Position numbers and translations under genes: made by a program
The notes under the pieces: generated by a model
The model's input: the letters and a program-made list of their open reading frames with translations, nothing else
Told to the model about the DNA's origin: nothing
The model's database searches: none
Shown here: piece after piece, positions 1 through 7,273 of the stretch
Numbering within the stretch: the stretch's first letter is position 1
Layout of the letters: every line of letters starts with the position of its first letter
DNA from: Candidatus Hodarchaeota archaeon
GTDB taxonomy: Archaea > Asgardarchaeota > Heimdallarchaeia > Hodarchaeales > Hodarchaeaceae
NCBI GenBank assembly: GCA_030589605.1
Contig: JAUUVJ010000043.1
Span: 1-14,320, forward strand
Direction: 5' to 3'
DNA: 14,320 nt

Positions 1-272
1 GCAAAGAGAATTGGATTTTCTGGGTTTTCAAAGAATTGTACAATCGAATCTTTTATTATATTTTCAAGATCCTTTGACCGTTTTGTTATTCGTCCGAAGC
101 CTGGTAAATCTACTAAAGATACATTTTTGATTAATGGCACGGGTTGTATTCTCAGTGTTGTACCAGCTTGTTTTCCTACAGGCCTTTTCGTTCGAGCAAG
201 ATAGTTCACCAAAGATGTTTTTCCTGCGTTTGGACGACCTGAAATAGGAATTAGATAAGTTAAATTCATCAT
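1..272 (-). CDS. engB: EngB/YihA-type GTP-binding protein, N-terminal part (runs off window)
   Basis: I read about 90 codons on the minus strand from an ATG at 272; the rest lies beyond position 1. A P-loop, GRPNAGKT, sits at residues 12-19, and a G3 motif in the form DLPGFGR at residues 55-61. The F/Y-G after DLPG and the very short N-terminus before the P-loop are typical of the EngB (YihA/YsxC) family, whose bacterial members act in large-subunit ribosome assembly; the archaeal role is less clear. The gene follows the polyprenol-kinase-like gene with a TAATG arrangement, the stop and start sharing one base, so translational coupling is likely. A second ATG at 269 is equally possible as the start. 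The C-terminal G4/G5 motifs cannot be seen, so other TRAFAC GTPases are not fully excluded. Confidence 0.8.
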   Translation of the reverse strand, partial: MMNLTYLIPISGRPNAGKTSLVNYLARTKRPVGKQAGTTLRIQPVPLIKNVSLVDLPGFGRITKRSKDLENIIKDSIVQFFENPENPILF

Positions 273-919
273 TACAACATGAGAAAGATCGTTAATAAAG
301 TTCCGGAAATAACTGGAACACTGATGTTATCATTAACTAGATGACCAGTTAAGAGTTCTATCAAGGCTGCTATTAAAGAAACAAGGAAACAGCAAAATAT
401 AACATAAATTTGGTCAATATCTTCTGGTATTTTGAGAATCTCTAACCATGGTGTAACATTTTGATATTGATTGTTCGATATCAATAGGAAAGCTATTGTT
501 CCGCTAAAAAAAGCAAAAAAAGTAAAGGCTATGAAACCTTCTATACTCCTATTGTCTAATTTTTCAATTTTATGTCCATATCGTGATCCTATAATATTAG
601 CGAATCCATCACCAAAGGCCATGATTGAAAAAACGGTTCCCGCAATTCTTAAATCTACGAATATAACTAAAATCAACACCATTAAGACATATAGAAATGG
701 ACCATGTAATAATCCAGAGTCTTGATCTACTTTTCTTGAAGCCATAGCTTCAAATCCTCGAGTCCATACAAAAGGCCGAGCAATTACTAGTACAAAAAAT
801 AAAGCTGCAGATACAAATATTATTGCTAACCATCTAGGAAAAATAGCTAATAATAGTGCTAGAAATCCCATTGCAATATGAATCACTTTTCGTTTAGTTT
901 CACGTTCCATCGCATTCAT
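272..919 (-). CDS. Dolichol/phytol kinase-family (SEC59/VTE5-like) integral membrane protein
   Basis: This 215-residue, highly hydrophobic protein has about six or seven membrane segments. It carries the marks of the CTP-dependent polyprenol kinase / phytol kinase / CDP-diglyceride synthase-like superfamily. These are an N-terminal KxxH (K11, H14), a central FGDGFANIIGSRYG block (residues 102-115) followed by SIEG (125-128), and a C-terminal DNISVP segment (197-202). Family members phosphorylate isoprenoid alcohols such as dolichol or phytol in the membrane, often with CTP; the substrate here is not known. The gene is 62 bases downstream of elf1, with a TAGGAG motif upstream of the start, and it overlaps the next GTPase gene by one base. 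ATG at 910 is an alternative start. Family assignment is firm; naming it a dolichol kinase is inference. Confidence 0.8.
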   Translation of the reverse strand: MNAMERETKRKVIHIAMGFLALLLAIFPRWLAIIFVSAALFFVLVIARPFVWTRGFEAMASRKVDQDSGLLHGPFLYVLMVLILVIFVDLRIAGTVFSIMAFGDGFANIIGSRYGHKIEKLDNRSIEGFIAFTFFAFFSGTIAFLLISNNQYQNVTPWLEILKIPEDIDQIYVIFCCFLVSLIAALIELLTGHLVNDNISVPVISGTLLTIFLML

Positions 920-981
920 TCCAGCCTACTAGTTCTCCTATTTGTAAAAAAATCTGGAAAGAATAGTAAGAATGTTTCAAT

Positions 982-1248
982 TTATTCAGAATCGGAGTTG
1001 AGTTCAGAATCTCTATTTTCTATTAATTCATCCAACCAATCACCAAAAACGTCAACTTGTTCTTCAATAGTTCGAATTGGTCTTGTTGCTTGAACCTTAC
1101 ATTTTCCACATCTAATTATCGCAGTTCTAATGTCTCTGTTTATCTCAATGTGAATTGCATTTGTTGCTCCACAAATTGGACAATCAAAAACTGTAGGAAC
1201 CGTCGGAATTGGCTTAGTTCTGACTATTCTTTTTCGTTTGCGCCCCAT
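982..1248 (-). CDS. elf1: Transcription elongation factor Elf1 homologue (zinc ribbon)
   Basis: The 88-residue protein begins with a basic stretch (MGRKRKR), as Elf1 does, followed by a zinc ribbon with CPIC at Cys23/Cys26 and CGKC at Cys47/Cys50. The VDVFGDWLDE segment (66-75) closely matches the eukaryotic signature in which the chain after the zinc ribbon reads VDVYSDWID. The tail is acidic and serine-rich. In eukaryotes Elf1 (ELOF1) rides on RNA polymerase II and helps it through nucleosomes and lesions; homologues occur in several archaeal groups, including Asgard. The start is supported by TAGGAG about nine bases upstream, which overlaps the stop codon of the preceding GIFT-domain gene, so the two are probably co-transcribed and coupled. 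Confidence 0.92.
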   Translation of the reverse strand: MGRKRKRIVRTKPIPTVPTVFDCPICGATNAIHIEINRDIRTAIIRCGKCKVQATRPIRTIEEQVDVFGDWLDELIENRDSELNSDSE

Positions 1249-1260
1249 TGAATAATTCTC

Positions 1261-2481
1261 CTATCGTTTCTTACCTCTAGAATGTTTTTGAATTTGTTTT
1301 ATTCGTCTGTCCCGTTTAGACTCTTTATGTTTTGTATCTGGTTTTTCCTCTTGTATTATCTTAGAATCATCTGGTTTTTCTCCAGCTGGAGGTTTCTTCT
1401 TTTTTCTATCAATCTTGGGTTGTTCAATTTTAGCAAGTGAAACTTTTTTTCCAGAACCAATAAAGGAAAAACCACCTCCAATAAGTATTAATAATCCAGC
1501 AATACCAGTAATCGTTATTACTAATAATAAAACTTGATTCAAGCTTATGTTAGGAGGAAGTACATCAGGATTTATTTCAGCTAACCAGGTTATACAATTC
1601 AACCAAAAATTGGAATTATCTGCACTTTCATACCACGTAGTGCCCAATAAAGCATCACTTAAATCACTAAACATTATACTTGATCCAGACATCACTATTC
1701 TTGCCCCAACTGCCATTTCCCCTGTTGTACTAATTATTGGAACATCAGAGGGGTAATTATAGATTTCATTGGCAACAGTTATTACAATAGCATCAGATGG
1801 AGCAATAACAAGATTGACACGAGTATTTACTAGTGAAGACGTATATGTTACAAGAGAGGATACATTTTGATCAATAGAAAAGATTTCATGAGTTGAATTT
1901 CTTACATCTAGTTTTAGATATGTAGGAATACCCGCATTATCAAATTCATTTATGATTACACTTGGATTCCTAATATCACCAATATCTTCTATACGAGTCC
2001 AGAATTTATCAACTGTTTCAAGACGATAATCCAAGAGGAGCTCATTTAGGTAGTCTCCTCTTCCCATTAATGTATTATTTACTTCATTCAAGGGATTTGA
2101 TAGAAGGAACATCGAATTTCCTTCTACTAGGAACTCTGCTACAAATGCCGTTTCAATTGCAGAAAAAGAACTCCCAGGATTAGTGCATATAAAAATATCA
2201 ACACCTTGAAAGGTAGTGCTATTGAATTCGGCGGTATTATATATGATTTTGACTTCATTGTCTGTGAAATCATCTAATACAGAGAGAGCTTGACTATACA
2301 GAGAACGATTAAAAAATTGGTCATGAGCTTCATCAAAGAGTATAACAATTGGATCAGTAACAGGTGTACTGTCTGCTCCACAAGCGAAAATAGTATTAGT
2401 GCCAACTATCAGTAGTATAAATGAATAAATTATTATTCTTTTAGATTTTTGAGACAATGTACCTTCCTCAACTTTTCGCAT
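1261..2481 (-). CDS. Membrane-anchored GIFT-domain protein, OST48/IFT52-like
   Basis: The 406-residue protein has an N-terminal signal/membrane segment (about 15-33), a long exported domain, a second membrane helix (about 316-342) and a cytoplasmic tail of about 64 residues rich in Lys/Arg. The exported domain opens with a strand and DEAH (residues 47-53), continues VDIFICTNP (94-102) and an EGNSMFLLS strand (120-128), and ends with ARIVMSGSSIMFSD (260-273) then an NFWLNCITWL helix (291-300). This order matches the GIFT fold shared by GldG, IFT52 and the oligosaccharyltransferase subunit OST48/WBP1, where ARVIFSGSLDFFSD is found. OST48 likewise has a signal peptide and one C-terminal membrane helix. 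I chose ATG at 2481; the open frame extends to a TTG at 2598 but that adds no recognisable sequence. The GIFT fold is well supported; true OST48 orthology is inference, and a DUF4350/GldG-like protein is the alternative. Confidence 0.7.
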   Translation of the reverse strand: MRKVEEGTLSQKSKRIIIYSFILLIVGTNTIFACGADSTPVTDPIVILFDEAHDQFFNRSLYSQALSVLDDFTDNEVKIIYNTAEFNSTTFQGVDIFICTNPGSSFSAIETAFVAEFLVEGNSMFLLSNPLNEVNNTLMGRGDYLNELLLDYRLETVDKFWTRIEDIGDIRNPSVIINEFDNAGIPTYLKLDVRNSTHEIFSIDQNVSSLVTYTSSLVNTRVNLVIAPSDAIVITVANEIYNYPSDVPIISTTGEMAVGARIVMSGSSIMFSDLSDALLGTTWYESADNSNFWLNCITWLAEINPDVLPPNISLNQVLLLVITITGIAGLLILIGGGFSFIGSGKKVSLAKIEQPKIDRKKKKPPAGEKPDDSKIIQEEKPDTKHKESKRDRRIKQIQKHSRGKKR

Positions 2482-2630
2482 ACTTTCTTTGACTGAAACA
2501 TTCCAGTTAAGGATTGAATTTTCAAAAAAGAGGAAAAAAATGAAAATCTTTTGTGTCTTTTCTTCTCTAACATCATTAGTAAGATACAATGACAACAACT
2601 AAAAACATCTACTAAATCATCTCTAGTTGA

Positions 2631-2638
2631 TTTAAAAA
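2631..2638 (+). promoter_or_regulatory. Possible TATA box for rps19e
   Basis: A TTTAAAAA tract lies about 70 bases before the rps19e start, inside the 225-base divergent spacer between the GIFT-domain gene and rps19e. A start site about 25 bases downstream would leave a leader of roughly 45 bases. The assignment is tentative because the spacer is AT-rich throughout. Confidence 0.3.
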
Positions 2639-2706
2639 CGAAAACGACACTGAATCATATCAATTATATCGAAAATATCATTATTAAGACAAATGGAGTA
2701 TGTATA

Positions 2707-3153
2707 ATGGTCACCGCTCAGATGGTTCCTAGTGAATTACTAATAAAGGAGATTGTTGAAGAACTAAAGTCTAATGAAAAAGTATTCAATCCTCCAACAT
2801 GGGCTAGTTATGTTAAACTAGGAGTAAATAAACAAAATGCGCCAGAACAAGGAAAAGATTGGTGGTACGTTCGAGTTGCCTCAATATTGAGAAAAATCTA
2901 CCTACAGGGGCCTATAGGTGTGATTCATCTACGAAAAGCTTACGGTGGACGAAAAGATCGTGGAGCAAAACCTGAAAGGACCAAAAGTGGTTCAGGTGCA
3001 ATAATCCGTCATGCGATTCATCAGCTCGAAAAAGCGGGGTACGTTACAGTGGTTTCAGGAGGCGGAAGAGTAGTGACTCCAGCAGGAAGAAGTTTCGTGG
3101 ATAACCTTGCTTACAAAATAAAACAAGAGCTTCCTGAATTATCATTATATTAG
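2707..3153 (+). CDS. rps19e: Small-subunit ribosomal protein eS19
   Basis: The 148-residue product matches eS19 across its length. It includes PPTWASYVKLGVNK (28-41), the DWWYVRVASILRKIYL block (51-66), GPIGVIHLRKAYGG (68-81) and a C-terminal winged-helix-like part with IRHAIHQLEKAGYV (105-118) and GGGRVVTPAGRSFVD. eS19 sits on the head of the 30S/40S subunit and occurs only in archaea and eukaryotes. The ATG at 2707 has GGAG eight bases upstream (2695-2698), which supports it over the later in-frame methionine. The gene stands alone on the plus strand, divergent from the GIFT-domain gene and followed by about 200 bases before pdcd5. Confidence 0.97.
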   Translation: MVTAQMVPSELLIKEIVEELKSNEKVFNPPTWASYVKLGVNKQNAPEQGKDWWYVRVASILRKIYLQGPIGVIHLRKAYGGRKDRGAKPERTKSGSGAIIRHAIHQLEKAGYVTVVSGGGRVVTPAGRSFVDNLAYKIKQELPELSLY

Positions 3154-3239
3154 ATTTGCAAAGAAAATCAAAATATCAGTTAATATAGCATAATAATTAC
3201 GAAAGTCTCGTATTAAGTCTTATAAACGATACACATAAA

Positions 3240-3250
3240 TTTTTATTTTC
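3240..3250 (+). terminator. Possible T-rich terminator after rps19e
   Basis: The tract TTTTTATTTTC lies about 90 bases after the rps19e stop. Archaeal RNA polymerase commonly ends at such T-runs. There is no clear hairpin, and this could be ordinary AT-rich spacer. Confidence 0.3.
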
Positions 3251-3353
3251 AATTGTCTCAAACATTGGATGTTAATACTATTGAGAACTTACCCACTAAG
3301 ATTTAATTAAAGATGTTAGTTAAATAAGTCTTAATAGGAAGAGGTTAATTACG

Positions 3354-3695
3354 ATGGTGGATGAAGATCCAGAATTAGCTGAATTACGTAAAAAACGAAT
3401 TACGCAAATGCAAAGTGATCAGGTAGCTCAAAAGCAACAAGAAGAACAATTACGACAAGTAGAAATGCAAAGACAAATGATATTGAAAACGATCTTATCT
3501 GATGAAGCAAGAGAACGTCTCGCCAGAATTAAACTTGCTAAACCTGATTATGCTACGACCCTTGAAACTCAATTAATTCAACTTGCTCAAACTAGAAGGA
3601 TTTCTGGTAAAATAACTGATGATCAATTGAAACAACTATTAAAACAATTAACAGAATCTAAACGCGAAAGTAAAATTACATTTAAACGACGATAA
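3354..3695 (+). CDS. pdcd5: PDCD5/TFAR19-family DNA-binding protein
   Basis: This 113-residue, highly charged protein matches the PDCD5 family. It has an N-terminal DPELAELRKKRITQMQ helix (5-20), a Gln/Glu-rich helix (22-42), and a core three-helix bundle containing ILSDEARERLARIKLAKPDYA (47-67), a hallmark of the family. The usual length is about 110-125 residues. Archaeal members are small nucleic-acid-binding proteins of uncertain function; the human homologue is linked to apoptosis and chaperonin-assisted tubulin folding. A GAGGT Shine-Dalgarno site (3341-3345) eight bases upstream fixes the ATG at 3354. A membrane-protein gene follows after a 16-base gap, so the two are probably one transcript. 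Confidence 0.95.
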   Translation: MVDEDPELAELRKKRITQMQSDQVAQKQQEEQLRQVEMQRQMILKTILSDEARERLARIKLAKPDYATTLETQLIQLAQTRRISGKITDDQLKQLLKQLTESKRESKITFKRR

Positions 3696-3711
3696 ATCAT
3701 TGGTGATATTC

Positions 3712-4158
3712 ATGACAACTGTGGTTCAATTTTCATGGACACGATTAGAAGGACTGGGGTTAATTCTAAGTGCTCTTGGATGGGGACTCTTAGCTCAATT
3801 ACCTGGACTATTTTGGGCTTTAACTCTACTTTATGTTGACTTCGACAAATATCTGATAGCAATTATTGGAACTACTGCAGGAATAAGTATTATCCTAACA
3901 GCTTTCTCCTGTTCACTTGTAGAAGATTGGAATAAATCTATAACGCCTGATTTCAAGAAAGTTATCTCTGCATCATTGTTTTACGCATTTCTATTTTTAA
4001 TAGGGTTTTTTATGTTTTTTTTCTTTGAACCCATTTTTCCATCCGATTTCAGCAACCTTGAATCAGCTCAACGTTACTTTTCAGCAACTGCAGTTGGACT
4101 TGTACTAGTAGTAACAGCTACTGTTCTAATCTATAAAGCAAGAAGCTATTTCCAGTAA
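3712..4158 (+). CDS. Small four-helix membrane protein, function unknown
   Basis: I do not recognise a family for this 148-residue protein. Four hydrophobic stretches are visible at about residues 15-42, 46-66, 86-105 and 123-143. A short charged loop with EDWNKSITPDFKK separates the second and third. The third ends in a run of phenylalanines. No catalytic motif is apparent. The frame is open from a TTG at 3700, but GGTGAT at 3702-3707 is a good Shine-Dalgarno match five bases before ATG at 3712, so I use that start. The gene lies 16 bases after pdcd5 and is followed by a T-run, which makes a two-gene transcript likely. Confidence 0.75.
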   Translation: MTTVVQFSWTRLEGLGLILSALGWGLLAQLPGLFWALTLLYVDFDKYLIAIIGTTAGISIILTAFSCSLVEDWNKSITPDFKKVISASLFYAFLFLIGFFMFFFFEPIFPSDFSNLESAQRYFSATAVGLVLVVTATVLIYKARSYFQ

Positions 4159-4218
4159 GAAAAATCCTTTTCATTGATAGTTCGTTATCTATATCTATGA
4201 AGGGTAGCTTTTTCAAAC

Positions 4219-4230
4219 TTTTTTTTTCTT
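4219..4230 (+). terminator. Poly-T terminator after the pdcd5 transcript
   Basis: An uninterrupted run of nine T residues, followed by CTT, lies about 60 bases after the membrane-protein stop and 20 bases before birA. A T-run of this kind is the usual intrinsic terminator in archaea. It suggests that birA begins a new transcript or depends on readthrough. Confidence 0.5.
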
Positions 4231-4250
4231 GATTAGATTAGGTATTTAGT

Positions 4251-5039
4251 ATGCCAAAGATTAGTGAAGAGATACAAATAAACTCCAGTTTATGTAAAAC
4301 AATTTACCAATATCCTGAATTAGGGTCAACTAATAATTTGGCTAGAGAGTTTATAGAAAAAGATAAAAAGATGGGGTTTTCAATTGTAGCGAAAACCCAA
4401 ACTGCAGGTCAAGGTTCTGGTGGTAGATTCTGGGAATCACCTTTTGGAGGATTATGGAGCTCTCTAGCTGTTCAACCTCAAATTAATTTGCATCAATTGG
4501 GAATTGTACCCATTTTAACTTCTATTGGAATTGCTAAAGCTTTAGAAACATTCAATATACCGATCATGTTAAAATGGCCTAATGATTTGCTATTTCAAAA
4601 CAATCGGAAGAAAATTGGGGGAATATTAGTTGAGGGAAAAGTGACTCAATTCACTTTACACTACTTGATAATAGGTTTTGGCATAAATGTGAATAATAAA
4701 AGAGACCAATTTCCAGCTGTACTTCGAAAAAAGGTCACATCAACTCTTATTGAAACTGATACGAAACTAGATTTAATTGACTTACTTAAAAGCATTATAA
4801 ATCAAATAGAAAAACAATTTGAGATTTTAAAATCAAAAGGGGTTATAACAATAATTGAGGAATGGAAACAGCACCCTAATATTCTTGGAATGGACGTTAT
4901 AATCACGAATAAAGACGAAAAAGTTCGAGGAAAAGTTATAGATATATCTCGTTTTGGTCAACTGATTCTGAATACCCAAAACAACGAAGAAATGACATTC
5001 TCTACAGGTACAGTCACCCTCCTAGACAATGATGATTGA
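4251..5039 (+). CDS. birA: Biotin-protein ligase (BirA catalytic domain, no HTH)
   Basis: The 262-residue protein is a stand-alone biotin-[acetyl-CoA-carboxylase] ligase without the N-terminal repressor domain of E. coli BirA. It has GSTN (25-28), the biotinyl-AMP loop (QTAGQGSGGRFW, 50-61), KWPNDLL (108-114), the catalytic lysine region KKIGGILVEGK (120-130, with Lys121 as the likely catalytic residue), GFGINVNN (142-149) and a C-terminal SH3-like domain (about 214-256). It would make biotinyl-5'-AMP and transfer biotin to a carboxylase carrier domain. The loop is odd: the family's usual GRGRxGR is GQGSGGR, so the residue matching E. coli Arg118 is Ser56. The start has AGGT (4240-4243) seven bases upstream. 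Its end overlaps the next gene by 11 bases. Confidence 0.93.
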   Translation: MPKISEEIQINSSLCKTIYQYPELGSTNNLAREFIEKDKKMGFSIVAKTQTAGQGSGGRFWESPFGGLWSSLAVQPQINLHQLGIVPILTSIGIAKALETFNIPIMLKWPNDLLFQNNRKKIGGILVEGKVTQFTLHYLIIGFGINVNNKRDQFPAVLRKKVTSTLIETDTKLDLIDLLKSIINQIEKQFEILKSKGVITIIEEWKQHPNILGMDVIITNKDEKVRGKVIDISRFGQLILNTQNNEEMTFSTGTVTLLDNDD

Positions 5040-5604
5040 AGGTTATTTAATGATTACTTACAATGTGATGACAGGCCAGAACACAGTATTGAGAGGTTTA
5101 GTTGCAGAAGAATTTGTTCGTTATACTTTAACTCAACGTATGCCAATTATTATTCTTAGACCAAGATTTATATTAGAAAAATTAGCATCTTTCTCGATTA
5201 AAGGAAAGAAAATAGACTTTCTTCGTAAATATCAACAAACAATGGATTTTTTTGGAATAGGACCAATCATTCGTGAAGATAAATTACAATTTAGCATTGA
5301 ACAAATAATTTACAACTTTTTCGTCAATAAGGGAAACCTAGACCAATATTTATCAGGAGTACAACAAGTACAGATACTTAAGGGATTCATTATCGAAGTA
5401 AAATCCCGTACTACAGCTAATCCACGAGATTTTTTTGAATTTTCATTTTCTCCAAATCAAGAAATAATGTTAACCCAATTAAATGACAATTTTGATGCAA
5501 TTTTATGTGGTGTTACATTTACAGAGAATTGGAACCTATCCGTGGTCTTCTGTGACCGAAATCAGAAAATTCTTCCATCTGAGTACTTTTCTATAGATCT
5601 ATGA
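5029..5604 (+). CDS. Probable PD-(D/E)XK nuclease-like protein
   Basis: I do not recognise a named family for this 191-residue protein. However, an N-terminal helix RGLVAEEFVRYTL (22-34) supplies a conserved-looking Glu. A buried strand reads GFIIEVKSRT (119-128), giving Glu123-x-Lys125 followed by Ser-Arg, and a later SPNQEIML helix (141-148) has the usual Gln. A hydrophobic FDAILCGVTF strand follows. This is the order seen in PD-(D/E)XK enzymes such as Holliday-junction resolvase- and YraN-like proteins; the metal-binding Asp is not obvious, Asp105 being one candidate. The first ATG overlaps birA by 11 bases; ATG at 5050, with GAAGGT upstream, is an alternative start. The 3' end overlaps the opposite-strand peptidase by 14 bases. 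The superfamily call is tentative. Confidence 0.6.
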   Translation: MMIEGYLMITYNVMTGQNTVLRGLVAEEFVRYTLTQRMPIIILRPRFILEKLASFSIKGKKIDFLRKYQQTMDFFGIGPIIREDKLQFSIEQIIYNFFVNKGNLDQYLSGVQQVQILKGFIIEVKSRTTANPRDFFEFSFSPNQEIMLTQLNDNFDAILCGVTFTENWNLSVVFCDRNQKILPSEYFSIDL

Positions 5605-6748
5605 ATACAGGTCTGGAGTTGGTCACAACTTCAGGTCCTTTTGATGTTATTATCACATCATTTTCGAGACGGAAACCACCTACATCTTTTTCATATATTC
5701 CAGGTTCAATCGTAATAACCATCCCTTCTTCTATTGGAGTTTCGACCCAAGTTTTCAGTTGGGTTTCATGGGTTGGTTTTTGTCGTATTCCAGGAGAATC
5801 ATGAACAGTAAGGCCTATTCCATGTCCTAATCCATGAGGCATTGAAAAACCAGCTGATTCAATAATCCCAAATGCGACATCCGCCACTTCATGTAAAAAC
5901 TGAGCAGTCTTGAGTTTTTCGATTGCTTCATCATGAGCTTGCTTTACTGTCTCAACAATAGTTTCCATCTTTTTATTCATCTTCCCCATTACAAATGGTA
6001 CCGTAACATCAGATGTTAGACCAGCTCCATTTACTCCGAAATCTATTAACGCTAGTCCATTACGATAAAAAGATAATTCAGGATCAGCACGCGGATATTG
6101 GTGGATTTGCCACGATCTCTTGCTGCTAGCAACAAGTGTTTCAAATCCAACTCCCATTGCACCCAACTGTCTCATTCTACCCTCGACAAACACTGCTAAA
6201 TCCATTTCTGTACTAATTTTTGTTGTTGATGTGAGGACTTCTTCCATTTCATTAACAACTTTGTTACTGATTTCTATAGATTTTTTCAATAATGATAACT
6301 CATATGAAGATTTGGTTTCACGAAGCTTTTCAAGCAATGAATCAATCTTTTTTGGACTCCACATTATTTCAACGTTTGGTGTTACATCTTTAATTGTCTG
6401 AATATTCGAATATGGGATTGATTGTGTCACACCAATTTTATCTTCTGATTTTACAACTTTTTTAAATGTTTCTACTGACGCAGAAATTAATCCCTCAAAA
6501 TCTGCCATGTTCACAATCTGATCCACTTCTGAATATTTCTGTGCAAGCTGATAATCCCATGGTATTAATGTTGTTTCTCGATTTTGGACATCTATGATTA
6601 ATGTTGCATCCTCAGGATGTCCACTCAAGTATTGTAAATTTACATTTCTGTGAGCTTCTGTATCAGTTATATAGAGAATATTTAGATCAAGCTTCTTTAG
6701 TTCATCATATAGAAATTCCATTTTCTCCTTTGTTACAAAACGAGGCAT
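5591..6748 (-). CDS. pepQ: M24-family metallopeptidase (Xaa-Pro dipeptidase/aminopeptidase type)
   Basis: The 385-residue product has an N-terminal creatinase-like domain (about 1-140) and a C-terminal pita-bread domain. The five expected metal ligands are all present: Asp236 and Asp247 (DFGVNG...TSDVT), His309 (GLGHGIGL), Glu348 (TIEPGIY) and Glu362 (RLENDV). His216 in HQYP and His316 in TVHD match the family's substrate-binding histidines. Such enzymes cleave the bond before proline in short peptides in the cytoplasm. The length and domain order are those of prolidase/aminopeptidase P, not methionine aminopeptidase. A GGTGA site nine bases upstream supports the ATG at 6748. The gene is monocistronic by position; its stop lies inside the end of the convergent PD-(D/E)XK-like gene. 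The exact substrate is not determined, so the symbol is provisional. Confidence 0.9.
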   Translation of the reverse strand: MPRFVTKEKMEFLYDELKKLDLNILYITDTEAHRNVNLQYLSGHPEDATLIIDVQNRETTLIPWDYQLAQKYSEVDQIVNMADFEGLISASVETFKKVVKSEDKIGVTQSIPYSNIQTIKDVTPNVEIMWSPKKIDSLLEKLRETKSSYELSLLKKSIEISNKVVNEMEEVLTSTTKISTEMDLAVFVEGRMRQLGAMGVGFETLVASSKRSWQIHQYPRADPELSFYRNGLALIDFGVNGAGLTSDVTVPFVMGKMNKKMETIVETVKQAHDEAIEKLKTAQFLHEVADVAFGIIESAGFSMPHGLGHGIGLTVHDSPGIRQKPTHETQLKTWVETPIEEGMVITIEPGIYEKDVGGFRLENDVIITSKGPEVVTNSRPVFIDL

Positions 6749-6782
6749 TGATGTTTCACCAATAAAATTAATTTTTCGTCTC

Positions 6783-6790
6783 TTTTTAAA
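6783..6790 (-). promoter_or_regulatory. TATA box for the M24 peptidase gene
   Basis: Read on the minus strand this is TTTAAAAA, preceded by a purine/A-rich stretch (ACCAAA). It lies about 35-42 bases before the peptidase ATG, so the predicted transcript would have a short leader of roughly 12-15 bases, still enough to hold the GGTGA ribosome-binding site. Confidence 0.4.
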
Positions 6791-6951
6791 TTTGGTATCA
6801 TTACTTCACTAGATTAAGCATTAAAATGTTTTTGAAAGCTTAGATAAAGACTCTATTATTAAATCACTAATCTTTTGAGAAGTCTCTCCTGCTTTTTAAT
6901 TCTAAATAATTGGTTTGCTTTTGTAGCTATTCCTTTCATTGAAAATCAAAA

Positions 6952-7200
6952 TCAATCAATATTAATTTTATGCCATTTTTTATCCATCTTTGGACGAGAA
7001 CTTCTTGGAACATCTTTTGAACGACTAGTTGGAGGTTGAGTAAACTGTTTTCCGATATTTTTAGCTGTCATTTTCGAAATCTTTGAATTTATCAGCTGTA
7101 ATTCGGTTGTATTTGGCCGAAATTTCTTCAAAATCTTTTGAAATTCTAAAAGAATCATATTTACTTTGTCTTTATCAACTGACATTACACGACCCAGCAT
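6952..7200 (-). CDS. Small hypothetical basic protein
   Basis: An open frame of 82 codons that I cannot assign. The first half (about 8-48) is predicted helical, with a regular pattern of hydrophobic residues (VNMILLEFQKILKKF). The second half is polar and basic, with Ser/Arg/Pro/Lys-rich stretches, and looks disordered. No Shine-Dalgarno site precedes the ATG at 7200; ATG at 7185 is an alternative. The frame lies between the peptidase and EF2 genes, on the peptidase's strand, with a possible TATA-like AATAAAAG near 7233-7243 that would give a short leader. The amino-acid make-up is plausible for a real protein, but there is no similarity evidence. Confidence 0.45.
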   Translation of the reverse strand: MLGRVMSVDKDKVNMILLEFQKILKKFRPNTTELQLINSKISKMTAKNIGKQFTQPPTSRSKDVPRSSRPKMDKKWHKINID

Positions 7201-7273
7201 TTTAATAGATTTAATTGATGTTGATAAAGCTGACTCTTTTATTCTCTTTAATCGTAAAAAAGGAAAAGCATGT

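Noticed and set aside
2482..2598. N-terminal extension of the GIFT-domain protein to TTG 2598.
   Set aside because: TTG start without a ribosome-binding site; the extra residues precede the signal segment and look like untranslated AT-rich DNA.
3640..3700. Possible frameshift joining pdcd5 and the membrane protein into one fusion.
   Set aside because: pdcd5 ends at its normal length and the membrane protein has its own Shine-Dalgarno site at 3702-3707.
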